From positions 2,418,001 through 2,482,000 of the forward strand of contig NZ_VWWO01000001.1 in NCBI RefSeq assembly GCF_011752935.1: DNA of 64,000 nucleotides, given 5' to 3'. This document shows positions 16,055-25,853 of this stretch, in pieces. The notes under the pieces were generated by a model. The model was not told the DNA's origin. It made no database searches and saw only the letters and a list, made by a program, of their open reading frames with translations. Numbering within the stretch: the stretch's first letter is position 1; every line of letters begins with the position of its first letter. The DNA is from Chitinophaga sp. Cy-1792 (GTDB lineage: Bacteria > Bacteroidota > Bacteroidia > Chitinophagales > Chitinophagaceae). Both the position numbers and the translations under genes were made by a program.

Positions 16055-17653
16055 ATGCGCTATATAACATTGCTGACTGTGCTGACTTTATGTTGGTTCC
16101 CCTCGTTTTCGCAGCAGTCCGTTGATGCTGCACTGAAACAACTCAACCAAACAATTGCAGATGCACCACATTATGATTCGCTGAAAGAATCCAATATCAG
16201 AAGAATAAAAGCCGGATTGCTGGCATCACCCAGTGTAGCTGAGCGGTTTGGTATTTATTTACAGTTGTACGAAGAGTTTAAGGCTTTTCGTTATGACTCT
16301 GCACATACCTATGCGCTAAAATTGCAGGAGGTAGCCATGCAGCTGAATAACAAAACGCTGATACAGCAGGCTAAGCTGAAGCTATGTTTCTCCCTGATTT
16401 CAGCGGGCTTCTTCAAGGATGCGGCAGATTCGCTGAATAATATCCGGATGGATTTTCTGCCTGATAGCCTGCGCTCAGAGTTCTACCTGCTGAAAGGGCG
16501 CTTTCATTATGATATGGCGGATTTTGGCAGCGATAACAACCTGAAGACAGCCAACGTAGATGAAGGCAACCGTGCCATGGATAGCGCCCTGGCACTGATG
16601 CAGCCGGGCTCCTTTGACTACGAATATTACAACGGGCTGAAAAATATCCGGTTGCGAAACAACGAAGCGGCATTAGCTATATATAATAAACTGCTGGCCC
16701 GGAAAGGGTTAAGTTATCATGAGATTGCCCTGGCTGCATCTACGGTGAGTGATATCTATATACAGCGGCAGCAGTATGAAGCAGCTATATTACAACTCAT
16801 TGCGGCAACAGATGCCGATATTAAATCAAGCACCAGGGAAACTTCAGCCGCTTTTAACCTGGCGACCTTGCTATACCAGCAGGGAAATGTAAAGGATGCT
16901 TCTACCTGTATCCAGCTTGCCACCTCCGATGCAGCCGCCTATGGCGCCCGGCAACGGAAAGTAAAAATCACGGATATCCTGCCGTTGATTGAAAGTGAGA
17001 AACTGAGTATGGTTAAAAAGCAGGAACGTACCTGGATTACCTACGCGACTGTTGTCACGTTTTTGTTAATAGGCGTGATTTTGCTGATCCTCACGGTGCA
17101 GCGGCAGGTGAAGAAACTGAAACTCGCCCAGCTGACCATCACCCGGGCCCATGCTAAAGAACAGGAAATCAACCAGCGTCTGAAAGAAGCCAATAGCATT
17201 AAAGAAGAATATATCGGTTACTTCTTTAATGCCAACAGCGAATTCTTTGATAAGATTGAGATCTTCAAACGTAACCTGGAACAGAAAATCCGTGACCGAA
17301 AATTTGAGGATATCAAAGCCCTCTCCAATAATATAAACCTCCGGGCAGAAAAGAATTACCTGCTGCAGGATTTCGACCGCATCTTCCTGAAACTCTATCC
17401 GAATTTTATCGCGGAATTTAATCAGTTGTTTTTAAGAGAGCACCAGATCGAATTAAAAGAAGGAGAGTTGATGAATACCGACTTACGCATATTCGCACTG
17501 ATACGTTTAGGGATACACGACCCGGAAAAGATTGCGCATATCCTGCAATATTCTGTTAATACCATTAATACCTACAAGACAAAAATCAAGAATAAATCTG
17601 TGGTGCCTAACGAGGAATTTGAGCGAAAAATCATGTCTATACAGGCAGTATAA
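16055..17653 (+). CDS. DUF6377-family membrane sensor/regulator of the sus-like locus
   Basis: 532 residues from the ATG at 16055, which gives the signal peptide MRYITLLTVLTLCWFPSFSQQ; an upstream in-frame ATG at 15950 lies inside the palindrome and is unlikely. Residues about 50-310 look like helical TPR-type repeats in the periplasm. A transmembrane helix (TYATVVTFLLIGVILLILTV) is followed by a coiled coil (LAQLTITRAHAKEQEINQRLKEAN). The C-terminal DUF6377 domain ends in a LuxR-like helix-turn-helix: RIFALIRLGIHDPEKIAHIL and YSVNTINTYKTKIKNKS. It probably senses a sugar in the periplasm and controls the downstream susCD/GH97 genes. Family is known only by its domain. Confidence 0.83.
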   Translation: MRYITLLTVLTLCWFPSFSQQSVDAALKQLNQTIADAPHYDSLKESNIRRIKAGLLASPSVAERFGIYLQLYEEFKAFRYDSAHTYALKLQEVAMQLNNKTLIQQAKLKLCFSLISAGFFKDAADSLNNIRMDFLPDSLRSEFYLLKGRFHYDMADFGSDNNLKTANVDEGNRAMDSALALMQPGSFDYEYYNGLKNIRLRNNEAALAIYNKLLARKGLSYHEIALAASTVSDIYIQRQQYEAAILQLIAATDADIKSSTRETSAAFNLATLLYQQGNVKDASTCIQLATSDAAAYGARQRKVKITDILPLIESEKLSMVKKQERTWITYATVVTFLLIGVILLILTVQRQVKKLKLAQLTITRAHAKEQEINQRLKEANSIKEEYIGYFFNANSEFFDKIEIFKRNLEQKIRDRKFEDIKALSNNINLRAEKNYLLQDFDRIFLKLYPNFIAEFNQLFLREHQIELKEGELMNTDLRIFALIRLGIHDPEKIAHILQYSVNTINTYKTKIKNKSVVPNEEFERKIMSIQAV

Positions 17654-17953
17654 AGCCTGATTTCTTTCCAGAATTATTATATTTTACTATTATTAATATG
17701 TTTTTATTATTTTGATTATCATTTAGTTAGATGGTAATATTTGTTTGATTTCCCCATATTTCCTTATACTTCCCGCATATATTTTGAGAAACCTTTCTCA
17801 AGGGTCTTTCTTTGCTTCCGTCCATGGTACTGTCGGTAGATGTGGAATAAACAGCTACCATCATTTTTATCAATCAAATTCCATTATTCACTAAAAAGAG
17901 ATTCCCTTACCGGCTATTGCCGACCTATTTCGAATTCCAAAAAATTCCCAGTT
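17654..17953 (+). promoter_or_regulatory. 300-bp regulatory gap upstream of susC with an 18-bp palindrome
   Basis: AT-rich leader region. TTTG at 17711-17714 and TAATATTTG at 17735-17743 form a near-consensus promoter. TTGAGAAACCTTTCTCAA at 17784-17801 is a perfect 8-2-8 palindrome just downstream of it, a plausible operator for the regulator encoded upstream, or a leader hairpin. The start of SusC was placed at 17954, so this entire gap is untranslated. Confidence 0.45.
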
Positions 17954-20900
17954 ATGATTAAAAACAGATTGCTTGCAACCGCAATGCTCAGCTTCCTGCT
18001 ATTTTTTCTGGTAAACGTAACCATTGCACAAAACAGGGTGGTGAGCGGTAAGATTACCGGAGAAAACGGTCAGCCCCTACCTGGTGCTACTGTTGCTGTA
18101 CAAGGAGGCAAAACCGGTACACAGTCGGATGCCAACGGTAATTTCTCCATCACGGTACCAGGTGCCGGCAGCGTATTATTGGTGACATTTGTAGGGTATG
18201 AAACACAGCGTATACCCGTAAAAGATAAACAGACTTTCCAGGTGGCCCTGCAAACAGACAAGGGTAATTTAAGTGAAGTGGTGGTAGTGGGGTATGGTAC
18301 CCAGAAACGTAAAGACCTTACCGGCGCCATTTCTTCCGTGAGTGGCACCCAGATTAAAAATATGCCTGTAACCAATGCTACAGAAGCGTTACAGGGTCGT
18401 GCGGCAGGTGTGGAAGTTATCAAGAATTCAGGTGCGCCTGATGCAACACCTACCATCATTGTAAGAGGTCTGTCATCCCTGCATCAGCCGGCGCCTTTGT
18501 ACATTGTTGATGGCGTGCGTGTTCCCGGAGATAACATCAACGTCCAGGACATTGCTACCATCGATATCCTCAAAGACGCCAGTGCTGCTGCTATCTATGG
18601 CTCTGCCGCCGCCGGCGGTGTAATTGTTATCACCACCAAACGCGGTAACAGCCAGCAGCCTGCCATCAACTTCAGCGCACGCTATGGATCTACCAAACCT
18701 AAGCTGGTGAAGATGCTGGATAAAAACGACTATATCAAAATGGAGAATGTACTGTTCCCGGGCCGTTATAAATCAGCACAGCACACCGATACCCTGGCCA
18801 ATACCGACTGGATGGATGTGTTGTACCGCAATGGTACTGAACAGAACTATAACCTCTCTGTTGCCGGCTCCTCTCCGGTGGTGAACTACCTCTTTTCCGG
18901 GTTCTACAACAAACAGGATGGTATCCTGATCAGGAACTATTCCAACATCGGTGGGGCACGTGTGAATACAGAATATAAGCTTGGAAAGTATATTAAAATA
19001 GGTGAACAATTAGCGCTTTCCCAGCGTAAAACGCAGCCGAACGGCCCGGTGGAATCCATGCTGAAAAACGCTGTTTTCCGCTCTATTCCTACTATGCCGT
19101 TATATAATAAAGATGGTAAAATTGGTACAGCCCCTCCGGGATATAATTTTGACTTTGGTGCGCCCAACCCATTAGGTGTTATCAATTCTGCCGATATCAC
19201 CGATATTAAAAATAACCTGCAGGGAAATGTATTTGCAGACATCAAACTGCCGTTGCACCTGAGTTTCAGGGCTAATCTCGGTTATTCCTACTTCGATCAG
19301 GCGCAGGATTATTTCCAGGATAACAGCAATTTCGGACCGGGTACACCTACTGCCAACTCGCTCACTAAAACAAGCATCCGCAGTTCTCAGCTGCTGAGTA
19401 ACTATGTGCTGACCTATGATCAGGCTTTTGGTAAACATAACCTCAACGCCATTGCAGGTTTTGAGCAGATTACTTCTAAATTCAGCAACCTGATAGCTTC
19501 GGAAAGTGCGGTCGGTTTACCAGGCTATGCATTTGTTCAGACGACCAACTCCGCACTCGCCATGAGTGGTAAGAACGATCCGCAGGGATTGGTGAAATCG
19601 ATGTTCGGACGTATCAGCTACAACTACGCCAATAAATATTATATCACGGGTTCTATCAGACAGGATGCCAACTACACCGTATTTGGCCCTGGAATGCAGA
19701 AAGGCGTATTTGGTGCAGGATCTGCCGGCTGGACGATCAGCGATGAAAATTTCTTCAGGCCGCTGACCAGCGCCGTAAATATGCTGAAACTGCGTGGCAG
19801 CTATGGTACATTGGGTAACAGCAATATTCCGCCGTATTCCTATCTCGCCACCTATAGCCAGTTTACAGGTAGTAGCGGTATTGCCAACGGAGCACAGAAC
19901 TTTTCACCGAATGGTACCTTGCTGGTGGCCAACTCCATCAATTCCGTTTCAAACCCTAACCTGCACTGGGAAACGGTTTATGAAAGCAATGTGGGTATAG
20001 ATGGAGAAGCGCTGAATGGCAGGTTATATTTCTCTGTAGAATATTATAACCGCAATACAAAAGATATGCTATATGCGTTGCCGTTAGCCGCCAGCTCCGG
20101 CTATGCGGCGCCTTATTTTGTAAATATCGGTAAGGTTAACAGCAAGGGCTGGGATATCTTACTGGGCTACAGAGATCATGCCGGTAAATTTACCTATGAT
20201 GTAAGCACCACACTGAGCTTCAATAAGAACCGCGTTGTTGACCTGGATGGTATCAATAATGATGCATTGTACGATGGCCGTAACTATTATAATAACCTCG
20301 ATCAGAGCGGTTATAACCTGATGGGTACTGCACCGCTGACAGTAACCAAAGCAGGGCTGCCATTTGGTTCCTTCTGGGGCTACAAGGTAATCGGCATATT
20401 CCAGACCGACAAAGAAGCATCCGTTCAGACCGTGAATTACAAAGTTTCTCATGCCGGCGACCTGCATTATGAAGACCTCGACAAGAACGGTGAAATAAAT
20501 GCTGCCGACCGTCAGGTGATTGGTAATCCGAATCCTAAACTGGTGTATGGTGCTAACATCCGCCTGGGTTACAAAGGATTTGATGTGGCGATGTTGTTCA
20601 ACGGTGTAGCCGGTGTGGATATCTTCAACGGTGTGAAAGCCTATTCCTATTCTCCGTTTGGGGATGGTAATGCTACCTCCAAAGTATTCACGACCTCTTT
20701 CTTTGGTGACAATAAAGTAACCAATGCCCCACGTGTATTGGGTTACGATGGATCACTGGACCCAAATAACAACTATAATTCTCCGAGCAGCTATTTCGTT
20801 GAAAGCGGCAGCTATCTCAAACTGAAAAACCTGCAGATCGGGTATACGTTCAATAATACCTTTTTAAGAAAAGTAAGCATTCAATCTGCCCGCTTATTTG

Positions 20901-21091
20901 TAATGGCTAACAACCTGTTTACCATCACCAAATATTCCGGTATAGATCCTGAAATCGGCAGTGCATATTCTGTTCAGTCTACCGCAGGTTTCGTAGGAAC
21001 CAGTGTAGGTGTAACCACCAGGGGCGTAGATGCAGTGCCACAGTATCCACAGGCAAAAATTTATTCTGTTGGACTGGATGTTAATTTCTAA
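17954..21091 (+). CDS. susC: SusC/RagA-family TonB-linked outer-membrane transporter
   Basis: 1045 residues from the ATG at 17954 (MIKNRLLATAMLSFLLFFLV, signal peptide); an ATG at 17840 would add 38 unlikely residues. The N-terminus after cleavage is a carboxypeptidase-regulatory-like domain (VVSGKITGENGQPLPGATV). Then comes the TonB box region LSEVVVVGYGTQKRKDLTGA, the plug with VRGLSSLHQPAPLYIVDGV and the 22-strand barrel. It imports an oligosaccharide across the outer membrane, driven by TonB-ExbBD. Together with SusD directly downstream (18 bp) it forms a lidded uptake complex. The neighbouring GH97 suggests an alpha-glucan substrate, though that is inference. Confidence 0.95.
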   Translation: MIKNRLLATAMLSFLLFFLVNVTIAQNRVVSGKITGENGQPLPGATVAVQGGKTGTQSDANGNFSITVPGAGSVLLVTFVGYETQRIPVKDKQTFQVALQTDKGNLSEVVVVGYGTQKRKDLTGAISSVSGTQIKNMPVTNATEALQGRAAGVEVIKNSGAPDATPTIIVRGLSSLHQPAPLYIVDGVRVPGDNINVQDIATIDILKDASAAAIYGSAAAGGVIVITTKRGNSQQPAINFSARYGSTKPKLVKMLDKNDYIKMENVLFPGRYKSAQHTDTLANTDWMDVLYRNGTEQNYNLSVAGSSPVVNYLFSGFYNKQDGILIRNYSNIGGARVNTEYKLGKYIKIGEQLALSQRKTQPNGPVESMLKNAVFRSIPTMPLYNKDGKIGTAPPGYNFDFGAPNPLGVINSADITDIKNNLQGNVFADIKLPLHLSFRANLGYSYFDQAQDYFQDNSNFGPGTPTANSLTKTSIRSSQLLSNYVLTYDQAFGKHNLNAIAGFEQITSKFSNLIASESAVGLPGYAFVQTTNSALAMSGKNDPQGLVKSMFGRISYNYANKYYITGSIRQDANYTVFGPGMQKGVFGAGSAGWTISDENFFRPLTSAVNMLKLRGSYGTLGNSNIPPYSYLATYSQFTGSSGIANGAQNFSPNGTLLVANSINSVSNPNLHWETVYESNVGIDGEALNGRLYFSVEYYNRNTKDMLYALPLAASSGYAAPYFVNIGKVNSKGWDILLGYRDHAGKFTYDVSTTLSFNKNRVVDLDGINNDALYDGRNYYNNLDQSGYNLMGTAPLTVTKAGLPFGSFWGYKVIGIFQTDKEASVQTVNYKVSHAGDLHYEDLDKNGEINAADRQVIGNPNPKLVYGANIRLGYKGFDVAMLFNGVAGVDIFNGVKAYSYSPFGDGNATSKVFTTSFFGDNKVTNAPRVLGYDGSLDPNNNYNSPSSYFVESGSYLKLKNLQIGYTFNNTFLRKVSIQSARLFVMANNLFTITKYSGIDPEIGSAYSVQSTAGFVGTSVGVTTRGVDAVPQYPQAKIYSVGLDVNF

Positions 21092-21109
21092 TGCTTAAAA
21101 CTTAAAGAC

Positions 21110-22933
21110 ATGTACAAGAAAATATCTGCTGTAATACTAATATCAATGGCGCTGGCTACGGGTTGTAAGAAAGATCCGGGTGTACAATATCCGAAAGACC
21201 AGTACCTCGCCAATAACTATCCGTCCAACATGGAAGCCCTGAACAGTACGCTGACGCCGGCTTATTCCAATCTCCGTGATCAGTACCTGTTCGGATTTAC
21301 CCTGCTGCCTAAAATGCTGGCCAACTGTACGCACCATGCGGATGCAAACTATACGGACGGTGACTGGAAAGGGTTTATCAATACCACTACCCTGACCTCC
21401 GGCAACGGTTTTATTTCCATGAACTTCCTCGCTTTAGGCGCCGGTGTTAAAAACGCCAACGTAGCATTGGAAGCAGCTGATTTTTATGAGAAGAACTATG
21501 CGAAGAAAGGCGATCAGCCGAACATAGATTATATACGCGGGCAAGCTTATTTTCTCCGTGCCTATTATTATTTCTGGATGGAAAATCTTTATGGAGAGGA
21601 CTACCTGGTAAATCCTGGTGCCGGTGATACGCTTGGTGTACCGCTGTTTACAAAGTCGGCCAAGCTGTTAGCTGAAACGCAGCGTCCACGTGCGGGTATT
21701 CAGTCTGTCTGGAACCAGGTTATCAGCGATTTGCAGACATCTGCTACCTTGCTGAAAGGTAAAGTATGGGGTGCTGATGAAGTGGGGCGTGTGAATGAAT
21801 GGGCTGCCAAATCCTTGCTGGGTAAGGTATATGTATTCAGAAAAAGTTATGATAAAGCATTGCCGGTATTACAGGATGTTATCAATAACAGTGGTAAAAG
21901 CCTGATGCCATATACGAAATATCGCGATGCATTTATTGGTATTACTGCCAATGAATTCAATGAAGAATCAATTTTTGAACTGAACGTAGATCAGGATTCC
22001 AAAGGTGGTTACGGTGTGTTCTCCGGTGCGGCGAATGCTACTACCATCAATGGTTTGATCTGGCCTCCGTATGCGCTGGGAGATGATGGAACAGAGGGAA
22101 GTTCCATCGCTATGGGCTATGGTGGAAACGATGGTTTGCACGACAGAAATGTGGAGCGTTTCGGTTATTCCCTGGGTAGCTTTACGTTGGTAGATAATCC
22201 GAAATTTAACAGCAGTCAGCCGGCCAGCTACACCAATCCTGCGAAAGTAATGGACCCGGTATATAAAGCGAAGGCAATGGCAGCAAGAACTAATCAGACA
22301 GTAGATCCGCGTTTATATGTCAACTGTTTTCAGCCATGGCTGGATTCTGTAAAATTAGATGGCCAGAACTGGCGTCCTGTATCACGTCCGAATTATATTT
22401 TCGGAGATGCTGATATCGCTACCAAGCTGGGCTGGAATTTCAGAAAATATGCACCCGTATTTAATTCAATTTTAAATGTAGGCCCTGCAGATGGTGCAAA
22501 CATCTACCTGCTCCGTCTGGCAGATGTATACTTACTGTATGCAGAAGCCAGCATTAAATCCGGCGACAATGCTACTGGCCTGGAATACCTGAATAAGGTA
22601 AGGCGCAGGGCTTATAATCTGCCGGTGAATACTCCTTCCGCCATTGATTATAAAACGATTACAGATGCTACACCTGCGGCAGCTTCCGGTGATCCTGTAC
22701 TTGGTCATAATCCTTTGTATTATGAACGCTGGGCAGAGTTATTCAATGAAGGCCATTGGTGGTTCGACATTTGCCGCTGGCACCTGGGCGCAACAGAAGC
22801 CGCCTATTTTAAAACTACCAGAACGGTTGCCGGCCAGCTGACATGGGACGACAAGGCATATGCATGGCCTTTACCTATTACTGAACTGAACGCCAACCCT
22901 GCCCTGCAAGGGAAGAATAATCCCGGCTACTAG
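21110..22933 (+). CDS. susD: SusD/RagB-family nutrient-binding outer-membrane lipoprotein
   Basis: 607 residues. The signal peptide MYKKISAVILISMALATGC ends at a lipobox Cys (C19). The helical TPR core and C-terminal SusD signature are clear: PLYYERWAELFNEGHWWFDICRWHLG and the late WPLPITELNANPALQGKNNPGY. It caps the SusC barrel and binds glycans at the surface. It starts 18 bp after susC. A tandem long-hairpin element follows the stop codon. Confidence 0.95.
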   Translation: MYKKISAVILISMALATGCKKDPGVQYPKDQYLANNYPSNMEALNSTLTPAYSNLRDQYLFGFTLLPKMLANCTHHADANYTDGDWKGFINTTTLTSGNGFISMNFLALGAGVKNANVALEAADFYEKNYAKKGDQPNIDYIRGQAYFLRAYYYFWMENLYGEDYLVNPGAGDTLGVPLFTKSAKLLAETQRPRAGIQSVWNQVISDLQTSATLLKGKVWGADEVGRVNEWAAKSLLGKVYVFRKSYDKALPVLQDVINNSGKSLMPYTKYRDAFIGITANEFNEESIFELNVDQDSKGGYGVFSGAANATTINGLIWPPYALGDDGTEGSSIAMGYGGNDGLHDRNVERFGYSLGSFTLVDNPKFNSSQPASYTNPAKVMDPVYKAKAMAARTNQTVDPRLYVNCFQPWLDSVKLDGQNWRPVSRPNYIFGDADIATKLGWNFRKYAPVFNSILNVGPADGANIYLLRLADVYLLYAEASIKSGDNATGLEYLNKVRRRAYNLPVNTPSAIDYKTITDATPAAASGDPVLGHNPLYYERWAELFNEGHWWFDICRWHLGATEAAYFKTTRTVAGQLTWDDKAYAWPLPITELNANPALQGKNNPGY

Positions 22934-22970
22934 GGTATTTCCCGCAAAGTAAATACAGACTTATTTTTTC

Positions 22971-23044
22971 CCGTTGAGATAACTGAGACCGAAGGCATCG
23001 GTTATCTCAACGGTAGTATCGCCACCAGCGGTGGCGATACTACC
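22971..23044. repeat. Tandem long hairpins after susD
   Basis: First hairpin: arms 22971-22990 and 22994-23013 (20 nt each, loop GAA) with 17 Watson-Crick pairs, one G.T wobble and two mismatches near the loop. Second: arms 23012-23026 and 23030-23044, perfect over 15 bp, loop AGC. They share the GG at 23012-23013. Outside them TTTCCCGCAAAG (from about 22938) and CTTTGCAGGGAAA (from about 23053) form a longer imperfect inverted repeat. The whole could fold as a cruciform with two inner arms. No T-tract follows. Confidence 0.75.
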
Positions 23045-23098
23045 AAATAATTCTTTGCAGGGAAACAGATTCCTTCATCAATAATTTTTACAGACGAT

Positions 23099-25192
23099 AT
23101 GCTAATGAGAAGACTTACACTCGGCTTAGCTGTTTTGCTGGTATGGTTTACAGCGGATGCACAGACAGTTGAGACGGAGAATGTTAAATTAACCTTTGCG
23201 CTGGACAAAGCCGGCCAGCCTGTTTATGCCGTCTCATATAAGGGAAAGCCGGTGGTATTGCCATCGCAGATGGGGTTTGTACTAAATGATGATAGTACCT
23301 TTTACCGCAACTTTCGTTTGTTGGGTAGCGATGTGAAAGAAACAGATGAAACCTGGCAGCCGGTATGGGGAGAAGAGAAAGATATCCGCAACCATTACCG
23401 CCAGCTGCAGGTAAGATTACAGGAAAATGAAAAGCCTTACCGTCAGCTGAATATTGAATTTCGTGTATTCGCAGACGGTGTAGGGTTCCGTTATGAGTTT
23501 CCTAAACAGGACGGGCTGCAATACTTCGTGGTAGCGGATGAACGTACTGCATTCAACATGGCCGGCGATCATAAAACTTTCTGGATTCCCGGTGATTATG
23601 ATACTAACGAGTATCCATATACGACTTCTAAAATATCTGAGATAGACAACAGGAAGATGGTGGAATCATCTACCGCCATTGCTGTACGTGTAGCGCCCGA
23701 TGCTACTGCCGTGCAAACACCACTGATGATGAAATCTGCCGACGGGTTGTATATCAATATCCATGAAGCGGCGCTGGTGAACTATCCTGCGATGCAGCTG
23801 CATACCAACAGAGAAGCCTGTGCTTTCAGTGCCAGTCTGGTCCCGGATGCAGCAGGTAACAAGGCTTATCTGCATGCGCCATTTAAGACACCGTGGCGTA
23901 CCATCATTGTGAGTGATAAGGCAGCGGATATTTTATCTTCCCGAATGATCGTTAATCTGAATGAACCATCAAAGCTGGACAATACGTCCTGGATTAAGCC
24001 AATGAAATTTGTGGGGGTATGGTGGGAGATGCAGACAGGCAAGAGCACCTGGAGTTATTCCGACTATGCCGACAGTACCGATGCGGCAGGGCATCTCGTG
24101 CCCAGTGGCCGCCACGGCGCCACTACGGCCAACGTTAAAAAATACATCGACTTCGCTGCTGCCAATAACATCGATGGCGTGCTCGTAGAAGGCTGGAATA
24201 CTGGCTGGGAAGATTGGTTCGGCAACTGGAAAGAAGAAGTATTCGATTTTGTAACACCTTATCCGGACTTTGATCTGCCCGGCATTAGCGCCTATGCCAG
24301 GTCCAAAGGCGTTGCCATGATCATGCACAATGAAACATCCGGTTCCGCTACCAATTACGAACGCCGCATGGAGCAGGCCTTTGACCTGATGAACCGATAC
24401 GGCTACAAAAGTGTAAAAACAGGTTATGTGGGCAGGATCATTCCCCGTGGCGAACACCACGATGGGCAATGGATGGTCAATCATTATGAGCGGGTGGCAC
24501 AGATGGCGGCGAAACACCAGGTGACATTGGATAGTCATGAACCGATGCGCCCTACAGGCCTGCATCGTACCTGGCCCAACTGGATGGCGTCAGAATCGGC
24601 CAGGGGTAATGAATACAATGCATTCAGTACGGGTAATGAGCCGGAACATGAAACAATTTTACCATTTACACGACTGATGGGCGGCCCGATGGACTATACC
24701 CCAGGTATCTTCAAAATCCGGTATTTCGGACCTGATTCGAGTAAGCAGGTACATACTACACTGGCCAAACAGCTGGCGCTCTATGTGACCATGTACAGCC
24801 CAGTACAAATGGCGGCCGACTATCCCGAAAACTATGAAGCGCATATGGACGCCTTTCAGTTTATCAGGGATGTACCGCTGACCTGGGACGAATCAAGGGT
24901 GATAGAAGCCGAACCGGGCGATTATGTCACCATAGCGCGCCGCAGTGCCGGCAGCTGGTTTATCGGCTCCATTACCGATGAAAATGCCCATACTGTGGAT
25001 ATCCCACTGAACTTCCTGGAAAAAGGAAAGCGATATAACGTTACTGTATATGGTGATGCAAAGGATGCCGATTGGAAGACCAATCCGGAAGCCTATAAGA
25101 TCGATCATATATCAGCAGATACAAAAACTGTTTTACACCTCCGCCTGGCAAAAGGAGGCGGGGCTGCTGTAAGTGTGGTGCCGGTTAAGTGA
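23099..25192 (+). CDS. susB: Glycoside hydrolase family 97 (SusB-like alpha-glucosidase)
   Basis: 697 residues. A signal peptide (MRRLTLGLAVLLVWFTADAQ) precedes an N-terminal beta-super-sandwich (about 30-280), a catalytic TIM barrel (about 290-580, FVGVWWEMQTGKSTW and VLVEGWNTGWEDWFGNW) and a C-terminal beta domain. Acidic residues typical of inverting GH97 enzymes are visible: E481 in DSHEPMRPTGL and E499 in ESARGNEYN. This subgroup is SusB-like alpha-glucosidase; retaining alpha-galactosidase members use an Asp nucleophile elsewhere. The ATG at 23105 gives a slightly shorter start. It is exported, probably periplasmic, and processes the sugar imported by SusCD. Confidence 0.9.
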   Translation: MLMRRLTLGLAVLLVWFTADAQTVETENVKLTFALDKAGQPVYAVSYKGKPVVLPSQMGFVLNDDSTFYRNFRLLGSDVKETDETWQPVWGEEKDIRNHYRQLQVRLQENEKPYRQLNIEFRVFADGVGFRYEFPKQDGLQYFVVADERTAFNMAGDHKTFWIPGDYDTNEYPYTTSKISEIDNRKMVESSTAIAVRVAPDATAVQTPLMMKSADGLYINIHEAALVNYPAMQLHTNREACAFSASLVPDAAGNKAYLHAPFKTPWRTIIVSDKAADILSSRMIVNLNEPSKLDNTSWIKPMKFVGVWWEMQTGKSTWSYSDYADSTDAAGHLVPSGRHGATTANVKKYIDFAAANNIDGVLVEGWNTGWEDWFGNWKEEVFDFVTPYPDFDLPGISAYARSKGVAMIMHNETSGSATNYERRMEQAFDLMNRYGYKSVKTGYVGRIIPRGEHHDGQWMVNHYERVAQMAAKHQVTLDSHEPMRPTGLHRTWPNWMASESARGNEYNAFSTGNEPEHETILPFTRLMGGPMDYTPGIFKIRYFGPDSSKQVHTTLAKQLALYVTMYSPVQMAADYPENYEAHMDAFQFIRDVPLTWDESRVIEAEPGDYVTIARRSAGSWFIGSITDENAHTVDIPLNFLEKGKRYNVTVYGDAKDADWKTNPEAYKIDHISADTKTVLHLRLAKGGGAAVSVVPVK

Positions 25193-25217
25193 TGATAAAT
25201 GGATGATAGAGCCAAAG

Positions 25218-25251
25218 CGGTTGTACCTCTATGGTACAGCCGTTTTGTTTT
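25218..25251 (+). terminator. Intrinsic terminator after the GH97 gene
   Basis: CGGTTGTACC pairs with GGTACAGCCG (one wobble) around TCTAT, followed by TTTTGTTTTT. Confidence 0.8.
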
Positions 25252-25310
25252 TAGTATGCAACCTGATATCAATTGCAGCAACCCACTGCAATATACCGGC
25301 AGTATTTCGT

Positions 25311-25724
25311 TTATACCCTGGCGTTACCAGACTTCCATATCTTTTCACCCACCAGGCAGAAAGGCCAGGCAAGCAATACACCGGCGGCATAGCAAACGAT
25401 ATCGCTCCATAGAAAGCCATAACCTAATATAAGACCGAAAGGGAAGGTGTTACGGAGCTGTACCAGCCAGGGAGCCTGGCAGCACTGCTGTATTTCTATC
25501 AGCACACAATAGATAAAGCCGGCCAGGAGAATCTTCCAGAGGGCAGGCTTCAGCCAGAGGAAGCGTAACCCGAATACAGCGAAGGTCGCGTAGAGGATAT
25601 CTCCCCCATACTCACTGATAAATTTCGGGAACAGGTCGGGCGTATGCCTGGTAGCGAGGCCGGCCCACATGGTAACAGCCAGCAAAAGAACGTAGTATAG
25701 GCGTATGCGTAAGTTGTTGTTCAT
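25311..25724 (-). CDS. DUF2809 membrane protein
   Basis: 137 residues with three or four hydrophobic helices (YYVLLLAVTMWAGLATRH, LYATFAVFGLRFLWL, ILLAGFIYCVLIEIQQCC, CYAAGVLLAWPFCLV). The DUF2809 motif GDILYATFAV and the IEIQQ segment are present. Function unknown in the whole family. Convergent with the GH97 gene; a possible -7 box (TATTTTTG, minus strand, 25739-25732) lies 7 nt before its ATG, so the transcript may be almost leaderless. Confidence 0.82.
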   Translation of the reverse strand: MNNNLRIRLYYVLLLAVTMWAGLATRHTPDLFPKFISEYGGDILYATFAVFGLRFLWLKPALWKILLAGFIYCVLIEIQQCCQAPWLVQLRNTFPFGLILGYGFLWSDIVCYAAGVLLAWPFCLVGEKIWKSGNARV

Positions 25725-25801
25725 CAGGGTACAAAAATAATATTAAGTAGCTGACGTAGTAATGTCGTAGTGTTAAAGTTTCGACTTGTATAGTTGAAGA
25801 A

Positions 25802-25809
25802 TATTTTTG
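25802..25809 (+). promoter_or_regulatory. -7 box of the chitinase gene
   Basis: TATTTTTG, matching TAnnTTTG, 44 nt upstream of the ATG at 25854. No TTG at standard spacing. Confidence 0.45.
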
Positions 25810-25853
25810 TCATGACGCTTATATTCTAATTCCTCACCTGTAAAATTCCCCTT

